Shown: positions 45,916 to 54,064, counted from the stretch's first letter. The stretch is DNA of 64,000 nucleotides from Endozoicomonas gorgoniicola (GCF_025562715.2 NZ_JAPFCC010000001.1:1692501-1756500); one strand, 5' to 3'. Notes: generated by a model from the letters alone, not told the origin. Numbers and translations: made by a program.

Positions 45916-45989
45916 TTACTCTGCCTGTTTGGCTGGGTTGTATATGTTGATGGTGTTCTGTCCTCCCATGACAATGACTTGTCCGATTC
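45797..45989. repeat. Cluster of TGTCCGATT inverted repeats at the prophage left end
   Basis: Five copies of TGTCCGATT(C) in both orientations: 45797-45806 (inverted), 45830-45839, 45889-45897, 45901-45909 (inverted) and 45980-45989. The first two form an 11-bp inverted pair, and CGGACATGTCCG at 45883-45894 is a further palindrome. In Mu, transposase-binding sites L1-L3 lie in the same place, between the left end and the repressor gene. Assignment as transposase sites is by position and is an inference. Confidence 0.65.
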
Positions 45990-46089
45990 CACTGGCTCTT
46001 ATTGGCTCCTTCTCAGGTTCTTTTTTGTCTTTGTTAGTCTTGCTAACTATTTCCGAAAAAAGGTTAACAATTTTCTCTTTATCAGCCAT
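45916..46089 (-). CDS. Small prophage protein, 57 residues
   Basis: ATG at 46089 with AAGGAG 7 bases upstream, stop TAA at 45916-45918. It lies 11 bp after the repressor stop on the same strand and is probably co-transcribed. The sequence has a charged N-terminal helix (MADKEKIVNLFSEIVSKTNK), a Lys/Glu/Pro stretch, and a C-terminal part containing GQVIVMGGQNTINIYNPA. No family is recognised. It resembles small repressor-linked lysogeny proteins in position only. One TGTCCGATTC copy falls inside the gene. Confidence 0.65.
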   Translation of the reverse strand: MADKEKIVNLFSEIVSKTNKDKKEPEKEPIRASGIGQVIVMGGQNTINIYNPAKQAE

Positions 46090-46100
46090 GAGCTACTCCT

Positions 46101-46511
46101 TCATGCCACCGCTTTAACCAATTTAATTAGCTTTGTTCTGTCCCTTGGAACACCCTCATCCAAGCAGAATTCATATGCAGCAGCTATCAGTGCTGCTTTC
46201 TTATCTGCTGATGCTACTACTTCTACCTGCTCCAGCGCCCCCTCAACAACTTCAATTACTTCCTTTAATAAATCTTCGCGTAATGGCTCGTTTTCATTTT
46301 CCGAAACTTCTTCCCCTATTAGTAGCCACCGGAGGGAAACATCTGAAAACGACTTCGCCATACCGATAAAAATATCGAGAGATGGTTTGCTTTTTCCATT
46401 TTCAACCTCTGACAGATGGCTCTGAGATACCGATACAAGCTTGCAGAACTGATTTTGAGTCAAATTTCTCTCTTTTCTGACTTCCTTAATACGAAAATTA
46501 ATATCGGACAT
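46101..46511 (-). CDS. Phage repressor, XRE-type (Mu c equivalent)
   Basis: 136 residues. An N-terminal helix-turn-helix of the Cro/C1 type (RIKEVRKERNLTQNQFCKLV, then VSQSHLSEVENGKSKPSLD) occupies residues 6-50. The C-terminal part is acidic and helical (LLKEVIEVVEGALEQVEVV) and may form multimers. It is transcribed away from the early genes and would hold the prophage silent by binding the palindromes at 46530-46625. It is lower in G+C than the following phage genes. Mu's own c repressor has a different fold, so this is a functional analogue. Confidence 0.88.
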   Translation of the reverse strand: MSDINFRIKEVRKERNLTQNQFCKLVSVSQSHLSEVENGKSKPSLDIFIGMAKSFSDVSLRWLLIGEEVSENENEPLREDLLKEVIEVVEGALEQVEVVASADKKAALIAAAYEFCLDEGVPRDRTKLIKLVKAVA

Positions 46512-46523
46512 GCGATTTTCCTA

Positions 46524-46627
46524 TTGACAAATATCGTGTAAGCGATATTCTGTATCCGTGGAGTAGATAAAAAAGATTGATAAATATTTTTATCCATCAC
46601 GGATATTACACGAAAAGTCCACGATTT
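46524..46627 (+). promoter_or_regulatory. Early promoter and repressor operators
   Basis: TTGACA (46524-46529), a 16-bp spacer and TATTCT (46546-46551) form a strong plus-strand promoter. The palindrome ATATCG-TGTAAG-CGATAT (46531-46548) overlaps its spacer and -10. More half-sites follow: ATCCGTGG (46554 on), CACGGATATTACACGA (46599-46613) and CCACGAT (46619-46625). This arrangement suits an XRE repressor controlling divergent lytic and lysogenic transcription. Confidence 0.75.
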
Positions 46628-46639
46628 TAAGGAGGCCGT

Positions 46640-46867
46640 ATGGTAACTCAAACGATTGAGCTAGCAGCTGAGCCGGGAGCATTACTTTATCGTCAGGTCA
46701 AAGCTGGTTTTTGCTTGCAAGGTTTGACGTTTAAAGACGGCTGTGAAGCAGTTGGCGTTAATAGGGAAAACGCACGCAAAGCCCTTTTTGGCTTATGGAA
46801 TGGTCCTAAAGCTGAACTGGTTCGGGTGCGTTTATATGAAGCAGCTGGCTTCAGTGCTGAGGGGTAG
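46640..46867 (+). CDS. Early small DNA-binding protein, Ner-like by position
   Basis: 75 residues, the first gene of the early operon, with AAGGAGG ahead of the ATG. The middle segment TFKDGCEAVGVNRENARKAL has the spacing of a helix-turn-helix. In Mu the equivalent place holds ner, a small negative regulator of early and repressor transcription; sequence identity to Ner is not obvious. Its stop overlaps the region of the transposase start. Confidence 0.65.
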   Translation: MVTQTIELAAEPGALLYRQVKAGFCLQGLTFKDGCEAVGVNRENARKALFGLWNGPKAELVRVRLYEAAGFSAEG

Positions 46868-46872
46868 TGGTT

Positions 46873-49122
46873 ATGTCCAACTCCAACCTATCAGCAGAAT
46901 GGTACACAGCACAGGAGTTAGCAGGTCTACCACTAATGCCCTCTTCTGATCGCAGCATCAGGAGATTGGGGCTTGAGCCATGCAGAGCAAGAACAAAAGG
47001 CAAAGGCTACGAATACCACATAACCAGCCTCCCCAAAGAAACCCAGCGGGCGCTAAAAATCCGCCACACCAAGCGCCAGCAGGCTGAAGAAAAGCAGACC
47101 GAAAAGGTCAACAGCGCCAGCCTTATGGGCAGCCTGGCCGCTGGCAAGATGCTGGAAGAGCAGAAAGAACAAGAGCTGAAAAAAGCCGTTGCCTTCAACA
47201 ACCTCAACCCCAAAGAACAGGCCAGGGTGCGGGCACGTTCTGAAGTGCTGGCCGCCTGGGAAGTCTTCATCACCGATCTGGAAAAGATTGAGCCAGCCAC
47301 CCGTGCCTTTATAGAAGCCTTCAACAGCCACAGCCTGGAACTGCCCGAGATCGTCACCACCTTTGTACCCAAGGTCAGCCGTGCCACCCTGATGCGCTGG
47401 CGTGGTGCTTATGCTGAGCATGGCCCGGCGGGTCTGGCCTGTCATTACAAGGCGGTCAAGGTCAGCCTGATCGACAGCCAGCCGGAACTGCTGGACTTTG
47501 CTGAAGGCATTATGGCGAAGATGCCCCACACCTCACCCGCCAACATGCTGCGAGCCATGGAAGGGCAGTTTGACCAGCGGGACGATATCCGCCTGCCTGC
47601 CAAGCGAAGCATCGGCAGCTGGATGGCTGGCTGGAAAGTGAAGAACAAACGCCTGTTCACCGCCGTCGCCAACCCCGACGCCTATAAGAACAGCTACCTC
47701 ACCGCCGCCGGTGACGCCGCCGAGAACGTCGTGCGCCTGAACCAACTCTGGGAAATGGACTCCTCCCCGGCAGACCTTATGTGTACCGATGGCCGGTTCA
47801 CCATTATCTCCTGCATTGATGTCTACTCCCGCCGTGCCGTGTTCCAGGTGCGTAAAAGCTCCGACAGTTACGGCGTGGTACTCACTGCCCGTAAGGCACT
47901 GCTGGACTGGGGCGTCGACGGGCAGGGCGAGCAGCGTATCCGGGTGGACAACGGTTCCGACTACGCCAGCCACTACTTCCAGAAAGTCGCCGACACCCTG
48001 GACATCAAGCTGGTCTCCACCGATCCCTACGCCGGTGAGCAGAAGCCCTTTGTAGAAAGACTGTTCCGCACCTTTGCCCACGGCCTGGTGGAGTTGCTGC
48101 CCGGCTTTATCGGTCACAACGTCGCCGAACGCAAGGCGATAGAAGCACAGTTCAGCTTTGCCGACCGGCTCAAGCGCAAGGCAGGCAGCAGCAAGAACGT
48201 GATCGAAGTCACCCTGAGCAGTGACGACCTGCAAACGTTCTGTGACCGCTGGATTGACACCTTTTATATGCACAACAGCCACGACGGGCTGAACGGCAAA
48301 ACCCCCAACCAGATGGTGCAGGAATGGATGGAACCCGTCCGCCGCATCGACAACGAACGGGTGCTTGACCTGCTGCTGGAACCGATCCCCGGCAACAAGG
48401 GCGAACGCACCGTCCAGAAAAAAGGCATCAAGCTGGATGGCGGCTGGTACGTGGCCGGTGAGCTGGGTTCCCGTGTCGGTGATCGCCTGATGGTGCGTTA
48501 CGACAGCGCCGACATTGGCCGCATCTACCTGTTTGAACTCAGCGGTGCCTTTGTCTGCATGGCCGAGAACCCCGCCATTACCGGCATCAGCCGTGAAGAG
48601 CTGGCACGGGCCATGAAGAAAGAACAGAAGAAGATCGCTGAGCAGAAAGCCGAGCTGAAGAAGAAAGGGCGCAAGATCGACCAGAGCGAACTGGTGGAGA
48701 AAATCTTTGTCCGCCGTGAACGTGAGATCGCTGAACAACAGGCCAATGTCACCCAGCTGCCCCGCCGCAGCCAGGAACACACCACCGACTACCTGGCCGG
48801 AGCCAGCGAAGCCCTGAGTGCTGCCGACCAGGCCGCCGAACAGCGCGCCAAAGAAGAAAATCCCAGCCCCGAGCTGCAACGGGCGATGACGGACTTCATC
48901 AACCAGAACAAGCTCCCGCCGGACGCCACTCCGGCACAGAAGGCTGAAACCCCTTACGCCCGGTTCCGTCGCTGGTATCAGTTGCAGGAACGGCAGGAAG
49001 CCGGTGAAACCCTCAGCGAGTTTGAACTGCGCTGGAAAGAGGGGCAGGAAACCACCTCCGAATGGGAGGGACACAAGTTGATTCTCGATGAGTTCGGAAT
49101 AGAGACGTTCAATGAAGGCTAG
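46873..49122 (+). CDS. Mu-type transposase A (DDE recombinase)
   Basis: 749 residues from ATG 46873 (GTG 46867 is an alternative). N-terminal Mu DNA-binding domain: EWYTAQELAGLPLMPSSDRS to about residue 60. The integrase-like core holds the catalytic triad D296 (LWEMDSSPA), D359 (RIRVDNGSDY) and E395 (PFVERLFR), with the D-35-E spacing of MuA. After it comes the mu-type C-terminal beta-barrel (GWYVAGELGSRVGDRLMVRY) and a charged helical tail that would contact the B ATPase and ClpX. It catalyses integration and replicative transposition. The catalytic residues are intact. Confidence 0.95.
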   Translation: MSNSNLSAEWYTAQELAGLPLMPSSDRSIRRLGLEPCRARTKGKGYEYHITSLPKETQRALKIRHTKRQQAEEKQTEKVNSASLMGSLAAGKMLEEQKEQELKKAVAFNNLNPKEQARVRARSEVLAAWEVFITDLEKIEPATRAFIEAFNSHSLELPEIVTTFVPKVSRATLMRWRGAYAEHGPAGLACHYKAVKVSLIDSQPELLDFAEGIMAKMPHTSPANMLRAMEGQFDQRDDIRLPAKRSIGSWMAGWKVKNKRLFTAVANPDAYKNSYLTAAGDAAENVVRLNQLWEMDSSPADLMCTDGRFTIISCIDVYSRRAVFQVRKSSDSYGVVLTARKALLDWGVDGQGEQRIRVDNGSDYASHYFQKVADTLDIKLVSTDPYAGEQKPFVERLFRTFAHGLVELLPGFIGHNVAERKAIEAQFSFADRLKRKAGSSKNVIEVTLSSDDLQTFCDRWIDTFYMHNSHDGLNGKTPNQMVQEWMEPVRRIDNERVLDLLLEPIPGNKGERTVQKKGIKLDGGWYVAGELGSRVGDRLMVRYDSADIGRIYLFELSGAFVCMAENPAITGISREELARAMKKEQKKIAEQKAELKKKGRKIDQSELVEKIFVRREREIAEQQANVTQLPRRSQEHTTDYLAGASEALSAADQAAEQRAKEENPSPELQRAMTDFINQNKLPPDATPAQKAETPYARFRRWYQLQERQEAGETLSEFELRWKEGQETTSEWEGHKLILDEFGIETFNEG

Positions 49123-49220
49123 GCAGTTATCAGGAAGGGAATGGTAAAGGGCTGCGCCAACAACCCTTACCAAAAGCGGGTGAAGACACCCACACAACTT
49201 ACCAATAAGGACCAATAATT

Positions 49221-49937
49221 ATGAGAAACATTACCGCACCTGTCAAAAACGTGGCCAAACTGGCCGCCCAGGGCAAGGCTCTGCTCAATGCCCCCATGCG
49301 CCTGACCCACCGGCTGGGACTGATCCACGGTGAGACCGGTCTGGGCAAAACCACCGCCACCGCCTGGTTCGCCATCCAGCACAACGCCTATTACGTCCGT
49401 TCCATGGCGGCCTGGCGCACACCGTCCGCTTTGTTGCGCGCCATCTGCCGGGAGCTGGAAATTCCGCCTAAACGGTATATCGGCGACATGCTTGACACCA
49501 TCACCAACACCCTGAGCCGGGAGAACCGCCCACTGTTTATTGATGAGGCCGACTACCTGGTGCGCTTTCCCGACCTGCGGGACACCATCATGGACCTTCA
49601 GGATATGTCCACCGTTCCCATCATCCTGGTGGGCATGAAAGAGATCAAAAAAGAGATCAAGAAAAGCGAGAAGTTCGATAACCGCTTCCTGATCGACGTG
49701 GAGTTCAAGCCACTGGACATGACCGACGCCCGGCTGCTGACCGACAAGCTCTGTGAAGTGATCGTCAGCGATGACCTGCTGGCAGACCTCTACAAATACG
49801 CCAGGGGCAACACCCGCCGTATTACCACCGGGTTGTTCCGCATCGAGCAGGTGGCGGCGCAACTGGCTGTGCAGAGTATGGACCTTGCCAACTTCCGGGC
49901 AGCTGAGGGTACGTACTTTCTTGGGGTTTCAGCGTAG
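49221..49937 (+). CDS. Mu B-like transposition ATPase (AAA+)
   Basis: 238 residues. Walker A GETGLGKT at residues 37-44, Walker B RPLFIDEADYL, a sensor-like VPIILVGMKEI and an Arg-rich C-terminal part (YARGNTRRITTGLFRIEQVA). MuB-type proteins bind target DNA, confer target immunity and stimulate transposase. It is shorter than Mu B (about 312) because the extra N-terminal HTH is missing, as in many Mu-like phages. It follows gene A by 98 bp. Confidence 0.93.
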   Translation: MRNITAPVKNVAKLAAQGKALLNAPMRLTHRLGLIHGETGLGKTTATAWFAIQHNAYYVRSMAAWRTPSALLRAICRELEIPPKRYIGDMLDTITNTLSRENRPLFIDEADYLVRFPDLRDTIMDLQDMSTVPIILVGMKEIKKEIKKSEKFDNRFLIDVEFKPLDMTDARLLTDKLCEVIVSDDLLADLYKYARGNTRRITTGLFRIEQVAAQLAVQSMDLANFRAAEGTYFLGVSA

Positions 49938-49972
49938 CACGACCATCTAAACAGGGCAGGGGGGGAATAATA

Positions 49973-50578
49973 ATGACAATAAAGGAAGGCAGACAGGCGA
50001 TGTTCCGAAAGCCCACCCGGACATCACCAGCCCGACAGTCCATCTGGCAGCAGATGCGGCAACAGGATCAGTTCTCCATTGCCGGGCTGGCACGTTCTGC
50101 CGGGGTTGCAGCCCGCACCGTGCGCAACTATGTGCAACTGCTGATGCAGGCGGACTATGTGGAGCAGGGCAGGCGTCAGTACTGGCTGAACCGCAACACC
50201 GGCAGCCAGGCACCGGATCTGACACCCTCAAAAGAGTTTCTGTACGACCCGAACAAAGACCACTTTATCCCGGTATTTGTCAGCCCGGCAGCCAGGGCGC
50301 CGGAGCCAGACAGTGCGGAAGGCAAGCTATGGCTGGGGCTGCGCATCCTGCGGGTCAGCACCGCCGGGGAACTGAGCACCGTGACCGAACTGTCGTACCG
50401 CAAAGTGACCGGCTGGCTGCGCAGCCTGCACCGTTTTGATTACGTCCGGGAGGCAGGCGAAAGCGGCGGCGAAATGGCTTACCGCCTGGTGCAGTCCACC
50501 GGGCCAAGAGCCCCCAGTATTGATATGCACCGGGGGATGCTTCACGACCACAACACCCAGCAAATCATAAGCTTATAA
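49973..50578 (+). CDS. Early phage protein with two winged-helix-like domains
   Basis: 201 residues, family not named. Two segments look like winged helices: QFSIAGLARSAGVAARTVRNYVQLL (residues about 33-60) and STAGELSTVTELSYRKVTGWLRSL (about 125-150), each followed by a basic beta wing (QGRRQYWLN; GEMAYRLV). It may regulate early genes or replication. It lies in the early operon, 35 bp after the B gene; ATG 49973 and ATG 50000 are both in frame. Confidence 0.7.
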   Translation: MTIKEGRQAMFRKPTRTSPARQSIWQQMRQQDQFSIAGLARSAGVAARTVRNYVQLLMQADYVEQGRRQYWLNRNTGSQAPDLTPSKEFLYDPNKDHFIPVFVSPAARAPEPDSAEGKLWLGLRILRVSTAGELSTVTELSYRKVTGWLRSLHRFDYVREAGESGGEMAYRLVQSTGPRAPSIDMHRGMLHDHNTQQIISL

Positions 50579-50590
50579 AGGGTTATTAAC

Positions 50591-50962
50591 ATGGAAGATT
50601 ACATCAACGAACAATGGCATCGGGAGCTTTGCAAGGTCGCCCAACGCCTGAGCCGCAAGCAGCTGGCTGAACGCCTGGACTGCTCATCCACCCAGGTCAG
50701 CCAGGTCGTCAACGGCAAGTACGCAGCCCACCGTATCCACACCTTTAAGGAGAAATTCGCAGGCGCATTCATGGGCTATTGCGTCAACTGCCCGGTGGCA
50801 GGCGAATTGCCCCGTGACCGTTGCATCGAGTTCCAGAACCGTCAGTTCTGCGCTACCAACCCAACCCGTGTGCAGTTGTACCACGCCTGCCGTTCAGGCT
50901 GTGAGCATTCGCGGATTCCTTTGAAAAACATAGAGAAGGATAACTCCAGGGAGGCCGTGTAA
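50591..50962 (+). CDS. Early phage HTH protein
   Basis: 123 residues. The N-terminal helix-turn-helix RLSRKQLAERLDCSSTQVSQVVNGKY resembles XRE-type DNA-binding domains. The second half has several Cys (CVNCPVAGELPRDRC, CRSGC) that may bind metal. Its stop overlaps the next start by one base. A similar HTH-plus-Cys protein is common in Mu-like early regions. Function unknown. Confidence 0.7.
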   Translation: MEDYINEQWHRELCKVAQRLSRKQLAERLDCSSTQVSQVVNGKYAAHRIHTFKEKFAGAFMGYCVNCPVAGELPRDRCIEFQNRQFCATNPTRVQLYHACRSGCEHSRIPLKNIEKDNSREAV

Positions 50963-51213
50963 TGACCATCGACATCCTGCACATCGACACCACCGAGCTG
51001 GCCGACATAAGCCCGCGCACCTACGACTCAACCCGGCACCTGTACACGGCTACCACCGGCTGCCCGTGCGATGCCTGCCCGAACCGCAGCCGCTGCCGTG
51101 ACCAGGAAGAGGCATGCAAGATCTTCAATCTCTGGTGTCAGGCCAAAGAAGCCGACGGGCAGTCACGGGAGCCCAGTGGCACCATTTACCGCCGCATGTG
51201 GGAGGTGGCGTAA
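50962..51213 (+). CDS. Cys-rich early phage protein
   Basis: 83 residues with Cys in GCPCDACPNRSRCRDQEEACK, a spacing that suggests a metal site. It follows directly from the previous gene (TAATG overlap), so the two are coupled. No family recognised. Confidence 0.65.
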   Translation: MTIDILHIDTTELADISPRTYDSTRHLYTATTGCPCDACPNRSRCRDQEEACKIFNLWCQAKEADGQSREPSGTIYRRMWEVA

Positions 51214-51284
51214 CCGTAGGAAGTAAGCAGTAAAAGGCAGTTAACAACACATTAAAGACCTTTTAGGCAACCAGGGAAAAGACC

Positions 51285-51605
51285 ATGACAGCGATGACAC
51301 AACGACAACAAAAACAGTCCATCCACTTTCATGCCACCAACGGGGGAACACGCAATATGCAACAGGACTACATCAGCGACTCACTGGTCAAGGCGACACA
51401 CGCCGTCAACCAGCTTCAGCGGGACGGGTTCACCGTCGAGAAAGTCGAACTGGGCAGCGGCCAGCCACGCATCAGGATCAGTTACCACTACAAGTGTGGT
51501 GTATTCGGTGAGCCAACTGTCTACAGCAAGGGCAACAACGGCATCGAGTACGAAGCGCATGTGGTGAATTACAAAGAGTGTCAGCTGCGCTGGGTAAGGC
51601 GCTAA
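51285..51605 (+). CDS. Early phage protein of unknown function
   Basis: 106 residues (a later in-frame ATG at 51357 would give MQQDYISDSLVKATHAVNQL). It has a basic C-terminus, a Gly-containing beta-rich middle (GQPRIRISYHYKCGVFG) and no recognised domain. AGGGA precedes the ATG at 51285. It directly precedes the first two-hairpin element. Confidence 0.6.
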   Translation: MTAMTQRQQKQSIHFHATNGGTRNMQQDYISDSLVKATHAVNQLQRDGFTVEKVELGSGQPRIRISYHYKCGVFGEPTVYSKGNNGIEYEAHVVNYKECQLRWVRR

Positions 51606-51631
51606 ACCATTGAACGACAGGAGCTGGACGC

Positions 51632-51678
51632 CCCCCAGGGATGGGGGAAGTGCCACAAAGTGCAGGAGCACGACTGGT
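51632..51678 (+). repeat. Two-hairpin element, copy 1
   Basis: Hairpin 1: CCCCC-AGGGAT-GGGGG (51632-51647). Hairpin 2: outer stem GCCA/TGGT (51652-51655, 51675-51678) and inner stem GTGC/GCAC (51660-51663, 51668-51671) with loop AGGA. It lies in the 178-bp space between the 51285-51605 gene and the DUF3164 ATG, in a stretch that is nevertheless open in the DUF3164 frame. Confidence 0.8.
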
Positions 51679-51783
51679 ATGCAGCAGCAAGACTTGAGCC
51701 TGTCCCATACAGCATGGCGTCGTATGCGACTGACCATCAAAGCAGAAAAAGCACAACCCATAACCACAACGAGGGATAACCCC

Positions 51784-52410
51784 ATGGAAGAGAAAGCCAC
51801 CACCACCGTACCGGCAGGCTACAAGAAAGACCATCAGGGTCGTCTGGTGCCTGAGAACCTGATCAAGCCCATCGACCGGGCTCGTGATGAGCTGGTGACG
51901 GAGATCATCGCCGCAGCACTGCCCCAGCGGGACATGCTGGTGCAGTTCAAGAAGAAGGTGCTGGGCGATATCCGGGCGTTTGTTGAGCTGTCCGCCGAGC
52001 AGTACGGTGCCAAGATCGGCGGCAAGAAGGGCAACATTATTCTGTTGTCGTTTGACGGACGTTACAAAGTGCAGCTCAGGAATCAGGATCACATCACCTT
52101 TGACGAGCGCATCGAGGCCGCCAAGGAGCTGATCGACAACTGCCTGAACCGCTGGACAGAAAACAGCCGTCCGGAGATCAAGGCACTGGTTGAACGGGCT
52201 TTCCGCACCAACCGCAAAGGACAGCTGCGCACTGCCGAGGTGCTGGGGCTGAAAGACCTGGACATTGATGATGAAGAGTGGCACCGGGCGATGGAGGCGC
52301 TGATGGACTCCATCACCGTGGCGGGTTCCACCAGTTACATCAACCTGTATGAGCGTATTGGTGACAGTGACCAGTGGCGGCATATTTCGCTGGATCTGGC
52401 GGCGGTTTAA
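51784..52410 (+). CDS. DUF3164 family phage protein
   Basis: 208 residues from ATG 51784; the frame is open back to a TTG at 51610 through hairpin copy 1, but the family begins near the ATG (YKKDHQGRLVPENLIKPID). Other family stretches are IRAFVELSAEQYGAKIGGKKGNI and FDGRYKVQLRNQDHITF. DUF3164 proteins are regular in early regions of Mu-like phages; function unknown. Confidence 0.88.
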   Translation: MEEKATTTVPAGYKKDHQGRLVPENLIKPIDRARDELVTEIIAAALPQRDMLVQFKKKVLGDIRAFVELSAEQYGAKIGGKKGNIILLSFDGRYKVQLRNQDHITFDERIEAAKELIDNCLNRWTENSRPEIKALVERAFRTNRKGQLRTAEVLGLKDLDIDDEEWHRAMEALMDSITVAGSTSYINLYERIGDSDQWRHISLDLAAV

Positions 52411-52420
52411 GGAGGCGGTT

Positions 52421-52687
52421 ATGTCAGATCAAAAAAACGCCACGATCTCGGACTTATATTGTTGTGCAGCCCCTATGATGCGCCTTCTTGAGCGGTTGGG
52501 TTTTGAGGCGGTGAGAGATGAGACTTCGATAAAGGTGTCTCCAGAGGATCATGCCTTTCTAACCAGCACAATACAAAATCTCGCGCAACTGATAGCTCGT
52601 GTTCCTCATGAGGGTAGTCGCCTTGGCGCTGATTGTTGTTCAAGCGGCGGAGCATCCGGTGAAGGAGGTGAGAGTCCGCTTCAGTGA
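52421..52687 (+). CDS. Small early phage protein
   Basis: 88 residues from ATG 52421 with GGAGG 5 bases upstream. Lower in G+C than its neighbours and unlike any family known to me. An antisense ORF (52766-52473, 97 residues) with its own AGGA signal covers most of it; the plus-strand reading is favoured because all neighbouring early genes are on this strand. Confidence 0.55.
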   Translation: MSDQKNATISDLYCCAAPMMRLLERLGFEAVRDETSIKVSPEDHAFLTSTIQNLAQLIARVPHEGSRLGADCCSSGGASGEGGESPLQ

Positions 52688-52863
52688 GGGATTCACCGAA
52701 GACTCGAATGATATGGGAGTAAACAGCAAGGCGTAAAAATCTGCTTTGTTCGTCTTCCTGGATCATTTATCAGTTTCCTTTTTGGTTGTTGTTGGGGAAT
52801 AACAACCATAAAGGAGAAACCGGAGGTGGGGGAACCCACCTCCACTCTTAGAGGACAATAACA

Positions 52864-53166
52864 ATGACTAAGGACATCAAACCCATCATCCAGCCCATCG
52901 AAGAGCTGGGCATCAAAGACCACATGAATGTCTACTGTCTTGCCGATCTGCCCCAGCCGGAACCCGAACCGGAAGGCTTTGCCGGTGCCCGTGTTATCGC
53001 CCACAAGGACGAGCAGATCAGCACCCTGATCGACCTGTGCGCCCGTCAGGCTCAGCAGTTGCGGGATGAGCTGGACTTTGCCGAGGAACACGGCGAGGAA
53101 CGCCCGGACTTGCAGGCGTTGCTGGCTGAGTGTGACCAGGTATTGAGTATTCAGGAGGCGGTATGA
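52864..53166 (+). CDS. Early phage protein, helical C-terminus
   Basis: 100 residues; AGAGGACAATAACA precedes the ATG. The N-terminal half contains PQPEPEPEGF. The second half is helical (ISTLIDLCARQAQQLRDELD). It overlaps the next gene by 4 bp (ATGA). No family recognised. Confidence 0.65.
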   Translation: MTKDIKPIIQPIEELGIKDHMNVYCLADLPQPEPEPEGFAGARVIAHKDEQISTLIDLCARQAQQLRDELDFAEEHGEERPDLQALLAECDQVLSIQEAV

Positions 53167-53837
53167 GCGACAAGAAGGTACTTGCAAAGATTAAAAAATG
53201 TTTGGCGTTGGCAAAATCGAGTAACGCTAATGAAGCAGCCACTGCTTTGCGTCAGGCTCAGGCTTTGATGGAGAAGCATAATGTTAATGACGAAACGATA
53301 GCCTTATCTGGCATTGAGACCGCCGAGTGTTCTGTTGGTACGGTTCGGAACCCACCGCAGTACCACCAGGCATTGGTTAGCTTGATGAAAAGAGCTTTCG
53401 GAGTAGAGCCTTTGTATCTCGTTGATTGGGAATGCACCAAGGTTAAGTTTATCGGTATGGAGTCTCAGGCTTTAGTGGCTTCCTATGCCTATGAAGTACT
53501 GTACCGCCAGCTGAAAAAGGATCGTTCTGCGTACATGAAGACGTTGAGGCGATACAGGAAAGTCAACAAGACTCGAAAGGCTGACCTGTTTGCTCTGCAT
53601 TGGGTTATTGGTGTTTATGAGAAGGTGCAAGAGTTCGTTCAGAGTGAAGAAAACAAAGCGTTGATTAATAGGTATATGGACGCAGAGCACTCGAAAGTAG
53701 AGCCAACAAAACAACGGACTCATAAAGCGAAAGCGCAAGACAGGGATGCCATTTATTCAGGCTACCAGGCTGGCAAAAATGCAGATCTTCACAGGGGAAT
53801 GTCTGGCGATGAGACTAAAAGGCTGGAGGCGGTATGA
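53163..53837 (+). CDS. DUF2786 family protein
   Basis: 224 residues. The N-terminus VLAKIKKCLALAKSSNANEAATAL, then ALMEKHNVND, is the DUF2786 signature, found in phages and some stress-linked proteins. The rest holds a Tyr/Lys-rich helical part and ends AGKNADLHRGMSG. Base composition is lower in G+C than its flanking genes, suggesting later acquisition by the phage. Function unknown. Confidence 0.85.
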   Translation: MSDKKVLAKIKKCLALAKSSNANEAATALRQAQALMEKHNVNDETIALSGIETAECSVGTVRNPPQYHQALVSLMKRAFGVEPLYLVDWECTKVKFIGMESQALVASYAYEVLYRQLKKDRSAYMKTLRRYRKVNKTRKADLFALHWVIGVYEKVQEFVQSEENKALINRYMDAEHSKVEPTKQRTHKAKAQDRDAIYSGYQAGKNADLHRGMSGDETKRLEAV

Positions 53838-54064
53838 CTGCTGAAGGTCGTCCACTCACCGCCCGCAAAATCGCCGAACTGCTGGCCATGCACATGGTCA
53901 GCCGGGACATAGCCTGTGTCTATCCCGATGAGTTCAACCAGGACGAAGTATTCAAACACGCCGACGAGCAGAGCCAGCGGCTGATCAGGCACTTTGAAGC
54001 CCATCGCCGTCACCTGCTGGAAGCCCTCGCCGTGGATCACCCGGAGGTGAAGCATGTCATCTGA
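53834..54064 (+). CDS. Small early phage protein
   Basis: 76 residues overlapping the previous gene by 4 bp (ATGA) and the next by 11 bp. It is helical and acidic with no recognised domain (LTARKIAELLAMHMVSRDIA near the start). Codon use is G+C-rich like the phage core. Confidence 0.6.
   Translation: MTAEGRPLTARKIAELLAMHMVSRDIACVYPDEFNQDEVFKHADEQSQRLIRHFEAHRRHLLEALAVDHPEVKHVI

Noticed and set aside
45728..45950. Short ORFs on both strands at the prophage junction
   Set aside because: No start signals and they read through the TGTCCGATT repeats, which explain the local structure better.
47533..49215. 560-codon antisense ORF opposite the transposase gene
   Set aside because: It mirrors the G+C-rich transposase codons, has no start signal or domain, and the sense strand carries an intact DDE triad.
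51610..51783. N-terminal extension of the DUF3164 protein from a TTG
   Set aside because: The extension is encoded by hairpin copy 1 and has no ribosome-binding site; the family starts near ATG 51784.
51478..52383. 301-codon antisense ORF opposite the DUF3164 gene
   Set aside because: Composition is typical of a shadow frame (His/Cys/Leu-rich, no domain), while the sense frame is a recognised family.
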